Positions 50,670 to 59,516 of a stretch of DNA of 64,000 nucleotides are shown here, in pieces. The stretch lies in assembly GCF_001485535.1 (NCBI RefSeq), contig NZ_BCMZ01000001.1:1054001-1118000 (forward strand), in the 5' to 3' direction. Numbering within the stretch: position 1 is the first letter of the stretch; each line of letters opens with the position of its first letter. This DNA comes from Halobacterium sp. CBA1132 (GTDB taxonomy: Archaea > Halobacteriota > Halobacteria > Halobacteriales > Halobacteriaceae). Made by a program: the position numbers and the translations under genes. A model generated the notes under the pieces. That model saw only the letters and a list, made by a program, of their open reading frames with translations, was not told where the DNA came from and made no database searches.

Positions 50670-51887
50670 GTGGAGTATCGTCGTACCGCCGTTATCAAAC
50701 TCGACACTTCCGAAGGAGGCGACGATTCCCTTCGAGAGACTGTCGAGCAGTTCAAACACTGCGCCAACACCGCAAGCGAATGGTGCTGGCACGGCGACGA
50801 CGGCTACCACGTCACCTCGAAAGCCAAAGCCGAACGCGCCCTCTACGACCGACTCCGCGACGAAACTGACCTTACCGCGAATCTCGTCCAGAAAGGGATT
50901 CGACGGGCGGTGGAAGCCGTCAAAAGCGGAGTCTCGCGCCTCAAACGTGGTGAGAACACGTCACAACCGCACTTTTCTGCCGATAGCGCGGTCTACGACA
51001 AGCGGAGCGCGACGTTCCACCGCGACCACGTTTCTCTTTCGACCGTAGACGGGCGCGTTGAGTGCGATTACATCCTCCCCGACGACTCGGAGACGCCGCC
51101 AACCAAGTACGTCTCCGACGAGGATTTCGAGTTTCGGATGGCGCACCTGCAGTACCGCGACGATGACTGGTATCTCCACGCTTCGATGCGAAAGGCCGAA
51201 GCAGACAAGGAATCGTCTGAATCCGAGTCCAAGCACAGAACAGTCCTTGGAGTGGATTTAGGCGTGAACAACCTCGCCGTTGCTTCAACAGGGCGATTTT
51301 GGTCGGCAGACGAGTTCAATCACTGGCGTCGAGAGTACGAGAAACGACGAGCCTCGCTCCAGCAGTGTGGGTCTCGACACGCACACGAGAACATCGAGAG
51401 TGTTGGGCAGAAAGAGTCTGGCCGGTTCGAGATACACCTGCACGCGGTGGCGAACGAACTTATCGAGGAGGCCGTTGAAAACGACTGTTCGCACATCGTG
51501 TTTGAGGATTTGACCCATATTCGGGAGAACATTCCCGAAGCGACGTGGCAACACGTCTGGGCGTTCCGACGCCTCTCCGAGTACGTCGAATACAAGGCCA
51601 AAGAACACGGTATCGAAGCCGTGCAGGTTGACCCGCGTAACACGTCGAAGCGGTGTTCGACGTGTGGGTTTACCCACGACGACAATCGGTCGGGAGAGTC
51701 GTTCGAGTGCCAGCAGTGCGGGTATGAGAACCACGCCGACTACAACGCTGCGAAGAATATCGGTTTGCAGTATCTCCGTCGTCGGCAAAACGCAGACGAC
51801 GGAGGCGCACCCGTAGACGTGCGCTTGAATCGCGGGACGCTGAACGTGAGCGGGGAGTACGTCCCCCCTGCCTCTACCGAGGCATAG
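50670..51887 (+). CDS. tnpB: TnpB (IS1341-type RNA-guided nuclease)
   Basis: A complete 405-residue TnpB. RuvC acids are Asp196 (LGVDLGVNNLAVAST), Glu279 (SHIVFEDL) and Asp357 (NHADYNAAKN). Zinc-ribbon Cys are 329, 332, 347 and 350 (CSTCGFTH and CQQCGYE). The start is GTG 50670 (MEYRRTAVIKL), 55 bp right of the IS6 element. No tnpA is present, so it depends on a transposase elsewhere for movement. The 3' flank holds a structure fitting its guide RNA scaffold (51907-51987). Confidence 0.95.
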   Translation: MEYRRTAVIKLDTSEGGDDSLRETVEQFKHCANTASEWCWHGDDGYHVTSKAKAERALYDRLRDETDLTANLVQKGIRRAVEAVKSGVSRLKRGENTSQPHFSADSAVYDKRSATFHRDHVSLSTVDGRVECDYILPDDSETPPTKYVSDEDFEFRMAHLQYRDDDWYLHASMRKAEADKESSESESKHRTVLGVDLGVNNLAVASTGRFWSADEFNHWRREYEKRRASLQQCGSRHAHENIESVGQKESGRFEIHLHAVANELIEEAVENDCSHIVFEDLTHIRENIPEATWQHVWAFRRLSEYVEYKAKEHGIEAVQVDPRNTSKRCSTCGFTHDDNRSGESFECQQCGYENHADYNAAKNIGLQYLRRRQNADDGGAPVDVRLNRGTLNVSGEYVPPASTEA

Positions 51888-51906
51888 AACGGGAGTCCAC
51901 GCGAAA

Positions 51907-51987
51907 GCCTCGGGGTCGTCCGAGACGGTTTTGCCGTCTCGTGATGACGAGAGAGCTTCGCTCTCTCGAACCACTTGACCCTGAGGC
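51907..51987 (+). ncRNA. Candidate omega/reRNA 3' scaffold behind tnpB
   Basis: An 11-bp closing stem (GCCTCGGGGTC, 51907-51917, with GACCCTGAGGC, 51977-51987; one G-U pair) encloses two hairpins: GAGACGG/CCGTCTC (51922-51940) and a perfect CGAGAGAGC/GCTCTCTCG (51948-51968). This three-way junction starts 20 bp after the tnpB stop. In Halobacterium, transcripts overlapping IS1341-type gene ends (sotRNAs) have been reported, and TnpB guide RNAs come from this place. The guide would begin at about 51988. Confidence 0.7.
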
Positions 51988-52066
51988 GATTTACGTTGAG
52001 TCCACCTTGCCAGCCCCTACGGCAGACCCGTATTAATGTGATTCGTCACGAACAGCGCTGTTCTGT
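51988..52066. other. Presumed right flank of the TnpB element
   Basis: About 80 bp with no gene. If the scaffold ends at 51987, this holds the first bases used as guide and the original flanking sequence. Confidence 0.35.
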
Positions 52067-52414
52067 TCAGGCCGTCCCCTCGAAGATCGCGTCCGCGGAC
52101 GTCTGCTCGCGGTTGAACGACGTCACGGTCGCGCGAATGACGTCGCCCTCGGAGAGTCGCTCGGGGATGTCCTCGGTGAACAGCACGAACCCCTCGACTT
52201 TGCCGACGGCGACGCGCTCGCCGGAGTGGTGGTCCGTGAACTCCGTGATACCGAACTCGTACGTTTCCCCGAGTTCGACGGGTGGTTCGCGTTCCTGCGC
52301 GGCCTCGTGGGCGCGCTGTGACTCACTGGTGCTGGACAACCGCAGCCAGAGCGCCACCACGCCGAGCGCGAGGACGACTGCGCCGACGCCGGCGGCGACT
52401 ACCACGTAGTCCAT
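52067..52414 (-). CDS. Membrane-anchored TRAM-like domain protein
   Basis: A 115-residue protein: one N-terminal transmembrane helix (VVVAAGVGAVVLALGVVALWL), a polar linker (residues 27-45) and a TRAM/OB-like domain (ELGETYEFGITEFTDHHSGE, VEGFVLFTEDIPERLSEGDV, ATVTSFNREQTSADAIFEG). ATG 52414 starts right at the membrane helix; the upstream ORF extension is basic. RNA binding at the membrane is conceivable, but not shown. Confidence 0.82.
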   Translation of the reverse strand: MDYVVVAAGVGAVVLALGVVALWLRLSSTSESQRAHEAAQEREPPVELGETYEFGITEFTDHHSGERVAVGKVEGFVLFTEDIPERLSEGDVIRATVTSFNREQTSADAIFEGTA

Positions 52415-52550
52415 GCGGTACGCCTCTCGGTCGAGGGACAACAATCCGTCGGCTCCGGGGCTGTGTCGGTTCGGTCGTCGCACCGGGGGAGTGCCGGCGG
52501 GAACAGTCGGCGTACCCTGTTTTTTGTGCGTGGTCCCCGTACGTGTCTGC

Positions 52551-53213
52551 ATGCCGATGAAAGCCAGCGGGCGTGCGGCCGACTTCGCGGAAATCGACCG
52601 CTTCGAGGACGGCGTGGGCTGGATCGCCCACCCCGACGAGGCGATGCAGCGCGCGAGTCACGCGCTCGCGACCGACGATGGCGGTGTCTGGGTGGTCGAC
52701 CCCCTGGACGCCGACGGCGTCGACGACCTGTTCGCGGCGTTCGGCGAGGTCCGCGGCGTCGTCGTCCTCATGGACCGCCACGGCCGGGACGCCGCGGCGG
52801 TCGCGGAACGCCACGACGTGCCGATTTTCGTGCCGTCGTTCGTCGACCCCGACATCGACGCGCGCACCCAGCCCGTGACCGACCGCTTGCCCGGCACCGA
52901 CTTCGAAGTCGTGCGGACCGTCGACTGGCCGGGCTGGGACGAGGCCGCGCTCTACGACGGCGAAACGCTCGTCGTCGGGGATGTCGTCGGCACCGCGAAA
53001 TACTTCACGACCGGCGACGAGCGCGTCGGCGTCCACCCCATGCTGCGCGTGAAGCCGCCGAAGGCGCTCGACCAGCTCCACCCGGAGCGCATCCTCGTCG
53101 GGCACGGCAACGGCGTGATGGAGGACGCATCGAGCGCGCTGGAGTACGCGCTCGACGGCGCGCGGCGACGCGCGCCGAAAGCGTGGCTGGACGCCGTGCG
53201 GTCGATGTTTTAG
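52551..53213 (+). CDS. Metallo-beta-lactamase-like protein without the metal motif
   Basis: A 220-residue protein with a strand order like MBL-fold hydrolases (GVWVVDPLDADGVDDLFAAF, GVVVLMDRHGRDAAAVAERH, ERILVGHGNGVMEDASSAL). The HxHxDH signature is replaced by MDRHGRD, so metal binding is doubtful. ATG 52551 or the Met two codons on are possible starts. It ends in a 4-bp overlap with the convergent aglJ stop. Function is unknown. Confidence 0.7.
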   Translation: MPMKASGRAADFAEIDRFEDGVGWIAHPDEAMQRASHALATDDGGVWVVDPLDADGVDDLFAAFGEVRGVVVLMDRHGRDAAAVAERHDVPIFVPSFVDPDIDARTQPVTDRLPGTDFEVVRTVDWPGWDEAALYDGETLVVGDVVGTAKYFTTGDERVGVHPMLRVKPPKALDQLHPERILVGHGNGVMEDASSALEYALDGARRRAPKAWLDAVRSMF

Positions 53214-54130
53214 GCGTCCTCCCTGAGGCGGTCGATGCGCTGGCGCTGCTCGCGGTGCAGCGAGACCATGATGTCCGAGACCACACCGAACATCACCAGT
53301 TGGACGCCCAGCAGGAGGAGGACGCCGGCGACCATTGTGAGCGCCTCGTGGGAGATGCCCTTCACGAACCAGTCGTAGCCCACGTAGGTCGCGAGTGCGA
53401 CGCCGGCGGTGCCGAAGACGGCGCCGACGCTCCCGAAGTAGAAGAGAGGGTTGGAGGTCTTCGCGAGGCTGTACAGCGTGAAGATGATGCGCGCACCATC
53501 TGAAATCGGGTTGAGATTCGTCTCCGAACCCTCCGGACGAGCACGGTACGTCGTGGGGACGACGTCGACGGGGATGTTGTGGCGCGCGCACTCGACGGCC
53601 ATCTCGGTCTCGATGCCGAAGCCCTCTGCGGAGAGGAACATCTCCTCGAAGGATTCGCGGGTGAACGCACGGTAGCCCGAGAGGATGTCGCCGTAGTCCT
53701 CGCCGTGGATGCGGTGGAACGCGCGGTTGATGAGCCGGTTGCCGATCTGGTTGAGCTTCGTCATCGCGCCCGGCTGCATGTCCGCCGTACGGTCGCCGAT
53801 TACGTGGTCGGCATCTCCAGAGACGAGCGGATCGAGGAGGCGCGGGGCTTGCTTTGGTGGGTTGGTGGCGTCGCCGTCGAGCAGGAGGACGTACGGCTCG
53901 TCGATGTGCTCGACGCCCTCGCGGACGGCCTGACCCTTGCCGGACCCGGATTGTTCGATGACTTCCGCGTCGTGCTCGCGCGCGATGTCGCGGGTGTCGT
54001 CCTCGGAGTGGCCGTCGACGACGAGAACGTGGCCGATGCCGACGTCGTACAGCCCGTCCACGACGTCGCCGATGGTCTTCGCCTCGTTCCGCGTCGGAAC
54101 GAGCGCACACACGTCCTCGTAGTCGGTCAT
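53210..54130 (-). CDS. aglJ: Glycosyltransferase AglJ-like (dolichyl-phosphate hexosyltransferase)
   Basis: A 306-residue GT2 enzyme: CALVPTRNEAKTIGDVVDGL at the start, VVDGHSEDDT, the DxD motif in LLLDGDATNPPKQA, and ISDGARIIFTLYSLAK. Two C-terminal transmembrane helices (about residues 232-252 and 262-287) anchor it. In haloarchaea AglJ puts the first sugar on dolichol phosphate for S-layer N-glycans. Start ATG 54130 is preferred; the extension is basic. Its place near aglB fits that role. Confidence 0.9.
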   Translation of the reverse strand: MTDYEDVCALVPTRNEAKTIGDVVDGLYDVGIGHVLVVDGHSEDDTRDIAREHDAEVIEQSGSGKGQAVREGVEHIDEPYVLLLDGDATNPPKQAPRLLDPLVSGDADHVIGDRTADMQPGAMTKLNQIGNRLINRAFHRIHGEDYGDILSGYRAFTRESFEEMFLSAEGFGIETEMAVECARHNIPVDVVPTTYRARPEGSETNLNPISDGARIIFTLYSLAKTSNPLFYFGSVGAVFGTAGVALATYVGYDWFVKGISHEALTMVAGVLLLLGVQLVMFGVVSDIMVSLHREQRQRIDRLREDA

Positions 54131-54219
54131 TACCGGGAGTGGATGGCCGGGGCGCAAAAACGTATTCCTTTCGCGTATTGGCGGAGGGGTTTTACCCCAA
54201 CGTATTCTACTCCGCCAGT

Positions 54220-55362
54220 ATGAACGCACTCGCGGTGGCCGCGCTCGCGCTCCTCACGGTGACGGCCGCACCCTACGTCGGCTATCTCGCGCTCTACGCG
54301 TGGATTCGGCCGTCGGGGTCGCCGGCGGACAAGCAGGCGTGGGAGCCCTCGGTCAGCATCGTCCTCCCGACGTACAACGAGGAGAAGATCGTCGAGACGA
54401 AACTCGACGATGTCCTCGAACTCGACTATCCGATGGAGAAGGTGGAGCTGGTGGCCGTCGACTCCTCGACGGACGACACGCGGGAGATTATCCGTGAGTA
54501 CTTCGCGGGGTTGGACGCGCCGGAGCTCGTGTTGCTCGAAGAGGACGAGCGTCGCGGACTCGCGCCCGCGCTCAACGATGCCTACGCGGCGGCGTCGAAC
54601 GAGATGGTCGTGAAGACGGACTGCGACTCGAAGCTCCCGCCGGACGTGCTCCGGGAGGCCGCCGCGAACCTCGCGGACGACAATGTCGCGGCCGTGACCG
54701 GGCGGAACGTCGAAGTGCTAGGTGGCAGTGAGGTGGAGTCTGGATATCGCGGCGTACAGTCGCACATCCAGCAGTTGGAGTCGCACCTCGACTCGACGCT
54801 CATCTTCCACGGGCCGTTCTCCGCGTTCGAGAACGACGCACTGTTGCCGATCGACCCGAACTCACTGGCCGACGATACTGAATTGGCGTTGAAGATTCGC
54901 CGGCAGGGCGGCCGCGTGATTTTCGACCCTGCCGTGCAGTACATGGAAGCCAGCTTCTCGGACTTCGTGAAGCGCCGCAAGCAGAAAGATCGGCGAGGTA
55001 TGGGCTTGATTCGGTTGTTGGTGCAGCACCGAGACGCGCTGGGGAAGTATGGAAAGTACGGGAAGGTCGTGCTCCCGTTCAACTGGTGGTTCATGATTGT
55101 CTCGCCGTGGTTGCTGGCTGTAACGCTCGTCGTCGGAATGGGGGCAGCACTCTCGCTGTTCGGAGCAGGTGGGCTAGTGTTGCCTGCTGCGGTTGCGGCG
55201 TTCGCGTATCTCGGTCAGAAAGACGTGCTCGGCCCAGTGCAGGCACTGTACTCGATCTTCGACACGCAGGTGTCGCTGCTGCGGGCGAGCGTGGAGTTGC
55301 TGGTTGGGGATTCCGACGGGACGTGGGACGTGGACGCCGAGTTGCGAGAGGCGTTCGAATGA
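54220..55362 (+). CDS. Family 2 glycosyltransferase, processive type
   Basis: A 380-residue GT2 protein: an N-terminal transmembrane helix (LTVTAAPYVGYLALYAWI), GT-A domain (SIVLPTYNEEKIVETKLDDV, DSSTDD, KTDCDSKLPPD), a QxxRW-like KQKDRRGMG stretch, and two or three C-terminal helices. It resembles hyaluronan- or cellulose-synthase-like enzymes of haloarchaeal surface-glycan clusters. It is divergent from aglJ with a TTTTAC box upstream. The substrate is unknown. Confidence 0.9.
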   Translation: MNALAVAALALLTVTAAPYVGYLALYAWIRPSGSPADKQAWEPSVSIVLPTYNEEKIVETKLDDVLELDYPMEKVELVAVDSSTDDTREIIREYFAGLDAPELVLLEEDERRGLAPALNDAYAAASNEMVVKTDCDSKLPPDVLREAAANLADDNVAAVTGRNVEVLGGSEVESGYRGVQSHIQQLESHLDSTLIFHGPFSAFENDALLPIDPNSLADDTELALKIRRQGGRVIFDPAVQYMEASFSDFVKRRKQKDRRGMGLIRLLVQHRDALGKYGKYGKVVLPFNWWFMIVSPWLLAVTLVVGMGAALSLFGAGGLVLPAAVAAFAYLGQKDVLGPVQALYSIFDTQVSLLRASVELLVGDSDGTWDVDAELREAFE

Positions 55363-55511
55363 GGATTTCGAGGATTTAGAAAAGCTCTACGAAGGACGTT
55401 TATATTGGAATTCAGAGCCTTCGAATGATAATTCTCAATACGTCATAAAGTATACGAGATTTTCTCTTGGTGATTCCAACCAGTAGGGTGAAACGAGAGA
55501 TATCCCGAGAA
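55363..55511. other. Composition boundary, no gene seen
   Basis: About 150 bp where base composition shifts from G+C rich (left) to A+T rich (right). It is the left edge of the glycan cassette. No repeat was recognised at the border. Confidence 0.4.
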
Positions 55512-56495
55512 CTAGTGAGTGGAGCTTTCCATGCCTATCTCCATTTTCTGATTCTGGCGGTTGATTTTCCAGTTGAGGAATTTCCGATATAGGTCTGCGA
55601 CCCGCTTCGTAATTGATGAGGTCGTTAAAGAGAGTACGAGTAGCGGGATGTCGATGATTTCTATATTTTTCTTCATGCACTGTCCGAGTGTTTTTCGTGC
55701 TTCCTTCAGTCGACCATACCGCAAGTTCTCTATTGCCATGGTACGATATAAGTCGGCAATTTCACTTTTATCAAGATATGCAGAAATTGCTTCGGGATTC
55801 CCGTTATACACGCTTCTTTCAACGTCCTCTGGCAATCCGTTTTCTCGTTTCTCTACAAATTTGTGGAGTAGCAGTACATCTTTGAGCCGTTCTCCATAGA
55901 TGCTTTCTCCATGCATAGTGAAATTATAGAGCGGCTCATCTATGTTCGCCACAACAAATTCGTCACTCATCCGAACCCAAAGATCTAAGTCCTCGATGTA
56001 ATCGAGACGTTCGTCATACAGACCGACTTCTTCGAGCGCATTTCGTCTCATCATTACGCTCCCGTGTATCATATGGTTCTTATCGAAGAAAGCTGACTGA
56101 GGAACACGTTTGAGAACTCTTCGACGTGCTCTGACATTCTCATTCTCTACAATATAAGCTCCAGTTCCGAGGACACCAATATCCTCATGTTCGTCCAAGA
56201 ACGCGACTTGCTTCCTCAAACGATCTGGATGTGAAGTATCGTCGGCGTCTTGACGTGCGATATATGTTCCCTGCGCTTCCTGAATGCCCCTATTTAATGC
56301 ACTCGCGATGCCTGTGGAATCGCGATCTATGATTCGATATGGTGACTCTCGAACGATATCTGCTGTCTCATCGTTACCGTCATCAACTACAATAACTTCA
56401 AAACCCTGATATCTTTGAGATTTAAGTGACTCAAGGGTCCTTTCGATAGTATCCTCATCGTTGCACGTCGGAATAACAACCGAAACGCGAGGCAT
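55512..56495 (-). CDS. Family 2 glycosyltransferase
   Basis: A 327-residue GT-A enzyme: SVVIPTCNDEDTIERTLESL, VVDDGNDET, the DxD motif in IARQDADDTSHPD, and HGSVMMRRNALEEVG, with YIEDLDLWVRM as acceptor or catalytic region. It has no membrane helix. Codons end in A/T far more than in core genes. It is the only cassette gene on the minus strand, divergent from the sulfatase-like gene. It likely adds one sugar to the lipid-linked glycan. Confidence 0.9.
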   Translation of the reverse strand: MPRVSVVIPTCNDEDTIERTLESLKSQRYQGFEVIVVDDGNDETADIVRESPYRIIDRDSTGIASALNRGIQEAQGTYIARQDADDTSHPDRLRKQVAFLDEHEDIGVLGTGAYIVENENVRARRRVLKRVPQSAFFDKNHMIHGSVMMRRNALEEVGLYDERLDYIEDLDLWVRMSDEFVVANIDEPLYNFTMHGESIYGERLKDVLLLHKFVEKRENGLPEDVERSVYNGNPEAISAYLDKSEIADLYRTMAIENLRYGRLKEARKTLGQCMKKNIEIIDIPLLVLSLTTSSITKRVADLYRKFLNWKINRQNQKMEIGMESSTH

Positions 56496-56702
56496 TACGC
56501 CTTATAGTATCTGATTATATATAAATACGGCGACCAAATACACGATAGTTTATTTGAGAAAGGTAGAATCGGAGGCGATATTCGTCCTTCCGATTATGTT
56601 CTCGCCGGTTTAGGATACTAGTATACCTGAAGAAATTATCTAAGTCCATACAGATATGTTCGCGTCGTCTTTATTTACCCCGCCATCTTAGATGGGGTCA
56701 AG
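56496..56702. other. A+T-rich divergent promoter region
   Basis: About 207 bp between the divergent glycosyltransferase and sulfatase-like genes, with several TATA-like runs near 56515 and 56670. No gene is seen. Confidence 0.4.
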
Positions 56703-57608
56703 ATGTCACTACAAGATTTTATTAACAAATCCCGGAAGCAGTACGAGAAACACGGTTCACAAGCACTCCCCGGGATAGTGTGTGACTTTGCAGTTAGCGC
56801 TGCGTCAAAGGTGCCATACATCAGCCAGTTCGGGACGAATGTCTATTCCCGTGAATGGGACGTTTTGATTATCTTGGATGCGTGCCGCTTAGATTTATAT
56901 CGCTCAGTAGTGGACTCGGAAACGGATTATATCTGGTCTGTAGGGAGCTCCTCTGAAGAATGGATTCAAAATACCTTCGAAAATTCAGACACCTCTGAGA
57001 CTGCGTATATCACTGGCAATATCTTCTCCCGTGACTACCTTTCCGAAAGTGATTTTCATACACTCCGGGAGGTCTGGAAGTATGGTTGGGATGATGATGA
57101 AGGGACAATCCCTCCTCGTCCAATCACAGACGAAGCTATCCGCACTTGGAGAAAGTCCAACCCGCAGAAAATGATAATCCATTATATGCAACCCCACTTC
57201 CCGGCGATTGGGAGCGTCCTTAACCTTGATAGTGGGGTTTCTGTAGACGGCTTCGGAAGGGGAGGCAAGAAGGTAGATATTTGGTCCGAGATGAGGTCTG
57301 GTGCGATAGATACCAATAAGGCCTGGCAAGCATATCGAGAGAATCTTGAATACGTTTTAGAAGAGTTGGACGTCATAAAAGAGAATGTCGACGGAAAAAT
57401 TGCTATCACAGCTGACCATGGCAACTCATTTGGTGAGTGGGGTTCATATGGTCATCCATCAGGTCTGCAGTCGCCATACCTGCGAAGGGTACCGTGGGAT
57501 ACCTATGAATGCCAGGACAAGGGAACGTACTACCCAGAGGAACAGGAGCGTGAAGACACCTCTGAAGACACTGTCGAAGAGCGCTTAGAGAGCCTAGGAT
57601 ACGTATGA
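56703..57608 (+). CDS. Sulfatase-like (alkaline phosphatase superfamily) protein
   Basis: A 301-residue protein: metal-site DACRLDLYRS (about residue 63) and ITADHGNSFGEWGSYGHPSG near residue 240, the two halves of the alkaline-phosphatase/sulfatase core. A Cys follows the first Asp, a possible nucleophile or formylglycine position. There is no signal peptide. The C-terminus LESLGYV matches the end of the gene product at 58405-59490. Relatives act on sulfated or phosphorylated surface glycans, possibly as transferases. Its stop overlaps the next gene by 4 bp. Confidence 0.85.
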   Translation: MSLQDFINKSRKQYEKHGSQALPGIVCDFAVSAASKVPYISQFGTNVYSREWDVLIILDACRLDLYRSVVDSETDYIWSVGSSSEEWIQNTFENSDTSETAYITGNIFSRDYLSESDFHTLREVWKYGWDDDEGTIPPRPITDEAIRTWRKSNPQKMIIHYMQPHFPAIGSVLNLDSGVSVDGFGRGGKKVDIWSEMRSGAIDTNKAWQAYRENLEYVLEELDVIKENVDGKIAITADHGNSFGEWGSYGHPSGLQSPYLRRVPWDTYECQDKGTYYPEEQEREDTSEDTVEERLESLGYV

Positions 57609-58408
57609 AATGGAGCTTTCTTACGACGAATTACAACAAGTGTGATGCTCTAGATGAATCGATTCCATCGATGCTGGAGTCGCTTCCGGAGGATGGAGAG
57701 CTCATAATTGTCGACGGCGGAAGTACCGATGGAAGCATCGAAAAACTCCAATCGTTCGATGACGATCGAATTGAGGTAATCGTTGAGAAGTCAAATCTTG
57801 GAGAGGGGCGTCAAATAGCCATGAATCGATGTAGCGGAGACGCTGTCGTGGAGCATCTTGATACTGATCGGGTCTACGGGGATCTCACCCAGTATCTAGA
57901 TCTCTACGAAACCTTACGTGAAGAACATCCGAATCTCTTCCTGATGACTCTCGACTCTGTCTATCTCACGTCTCCAGAGGTGTCCCATCAAATAGGAGGA
58001 TGGCCTCCGATAAGCCGGGCAGAGGAACGCGTGTATACTGATAGAGCGATAACGACAGAGGAGATTACCCCACGTCTCTACCCGGAGTCAAAGAGCCAAG
58101 AGATTAATACGGAGGACGTGTCATCGATAATCGACCGGCTAGAGAAGTGGAAATATGAGGTCCGCGACAATATCCGCTGTGGCTTCTCACTTCGACAAAT
58201 TATCCGTTTTCATTACCACGAATTTTCACTTCCGAAAGCTCTTGTTGCGGATACTGTGGGGGTTCTTGGCTGGATTGAAGCACAAGGTATGGAAGAATAT
58301 GGCCGTGATCGACTATCGTGGAGGGAGTTCCCCTCATGGGAGTATCGTCTTGCTTCGGATGACGAAATCGTCCTTGATGGGCCAGAGAACTTCGGGTGGG
58401 ATAAATGA
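57605..58408 (+). CDS. Family 2 glycosyltransferase
   Basis: A 267-residue GT-A protein: WSFLTTNYNKCDALDESIPS, IIVDGGSTDGS, NLGEGRQIAMN and the DxD-like HLDTDRVYG. The C-terminal 100 residues are unusual. It is joined by 4-bp overlaps to the sulfatase-like genes on both sides, so the three act as a unit. It lacks membrane helices. Codon use is A/T-rich. The sugar is unknown. Confidence 0.85.
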   Translation: MKWSFLTTNYNKCDALDESIPSMLESLPEDGELIIVDGGSTDGSIEKLQSFDDDRIEVIVEKSNLGEGRQIAMNRCSGDAVVEHLDTDRVYGDLTQYLDLYETLREEHPNLFLMTLDSVYLTSPEVSHQIGGWPPISRAEERVYTDRAITTEEITPRLYPESKSQEINTEDVSSIIDRLEKWKYEVRDNIRCGFSLRQIIRFHYHEFSLPKALVADTVGVLGWIEAQGMEEYGRDRLSWREFPSWEYRLASDDEIVLDGPENFGWDK

Positions 58409-59490
58409 AGACGCTACTTGTCACCGTTGACTCGTTGAGGTATGATCACTACGAATATATGGAAAATACTCGGTCGTTCCTCGGAGAGTCTCATCCACAG
58501 GCTTACGCGACCGCAACCGCTACATTAGGAACGTTTCCGAACGTATTCACCGGAACGTACACGAAGTCAAACGAGATTGAGAGCTCTTTCGTTGAGGAGT
58601 TAGACAGTAAAACAATTGGAATAACAACGAATAATCTCGTTTCGGAACGATACGGATATGACGTCGGTTTCGACTATTTCACGTCTCCAACCAATTCTAC
58701 TGAGGAAGGCTTAAAGAAGGCAGTTGCAGAATCGCTTCCCGAAGGGCGAATATATCGGGGAATCTCACGCATATACTCACTTTATCAAAAGATTTCGCCT
58801 GGTAGTGTCTCCAAATCTTTCCGGCCCACAGAGGCGGTAATCGAGGAATTCATTGATGCCGTGTCTGGCGAAGAATGGTTTGGGTGGATACACCTAATGG
58901 AGCCACACCACCCCTACGACCCAGATGAAACGAATCTTTCCCGTGAGGAGGCGCAAGCGATTTCCCGGCGGGCAATCGCTGGCGGAGTAGAGGAGGAAGC
59001 CGCTGAGATTGTTAGGGATCTCTATCGACAAGAAGTTATTGAGATGGACAAACAACTTGAACGGTTGTGGCAGTGGCTTCCTGATGACTGTCGAGTCATC
59101 CTTACCGGCGATCATGGTGAAATGCTTGGCGAGGACGGACGATGGGGTCACCCTGGACTTCTCCGCCCCGAAACGCTTCATATCCCCTTCTCGACGAATT
59201 TCGATCCTGAGCTCGGGTCTGTCGTGTCAAGCATCGATATCCCCTCATTAATCTTGGGTGAAGAGTATAGAGAAGGAGAGTTCCATCGTGAAACAGCCTA
59301 CGCGAGCCATGGTGAAAAAGCGGCCGCCATTGAGGGTAATCAAATTGCGAATCCAGATGGAGTTGTAACCTTAGATGGCGAGAGGACAGAGGATTCGTCG
59401 CTTAAGCACAAACAAGAGCGGTTCGAGCCGTCCGGTATCGTCAAAGAAGATGCGATACTTGAGGATCTAGAGGATCTTGGGTACGTTTAA
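58405..59490 (+). CDS. Sulfatase-like (alkaline phosphatase superfamily) protein
   Basis: A 361-residue protein: LLVTVDSLRYDHYEYMENTR (metal Asp and Ser nucleophile position), HLMEPHHPYDP, VILTGDHGEMLGEDGRWGHP with the second metal set. The C-terminus LEDLEDLGYV is like that of the first sulfatase-like gene, a recurrent ending in archaeal members. No signal peptide, so cytoplasmic action or unusual topology. It could remove or transfer sulfate or phosphate on the glycan precursor. Confidence 0.88.
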   Translation: MKTLLVTVDSLRYDHYEYMENTRSFLGESHPQAYATATATLGTFPNVFTGTYTKSNEIESSFVEELDSKTIGITTNNLVSERYGYDVGFDYFTSPTNSTEEGLKKAVAESLPEGRIYRGISRIYSLYQKISPGSVSKSFRPTEAVIEEFIDAVSGEEWFGWIHLMEPHHPYDPDETNLSREEAQAISRRAIAGGVEEEAAEIVRDLYRQEVIEMDKQLERLWQWLPDDCRVILTGDHGEMLGEDGRWGHPGLLRPETLHIPFSTNFDPELGSVVSSIDIPSLILGEEYREGEFHRETAYASHGEKAAAIEGNQIANPDGVVTLDGERTEDSSLKHKQERFEPSGIVKEDAILEDLEDLGYV

Positions 59491-59516
59491 GATAACGTGG
59501 GTCAGAATTCATTATA

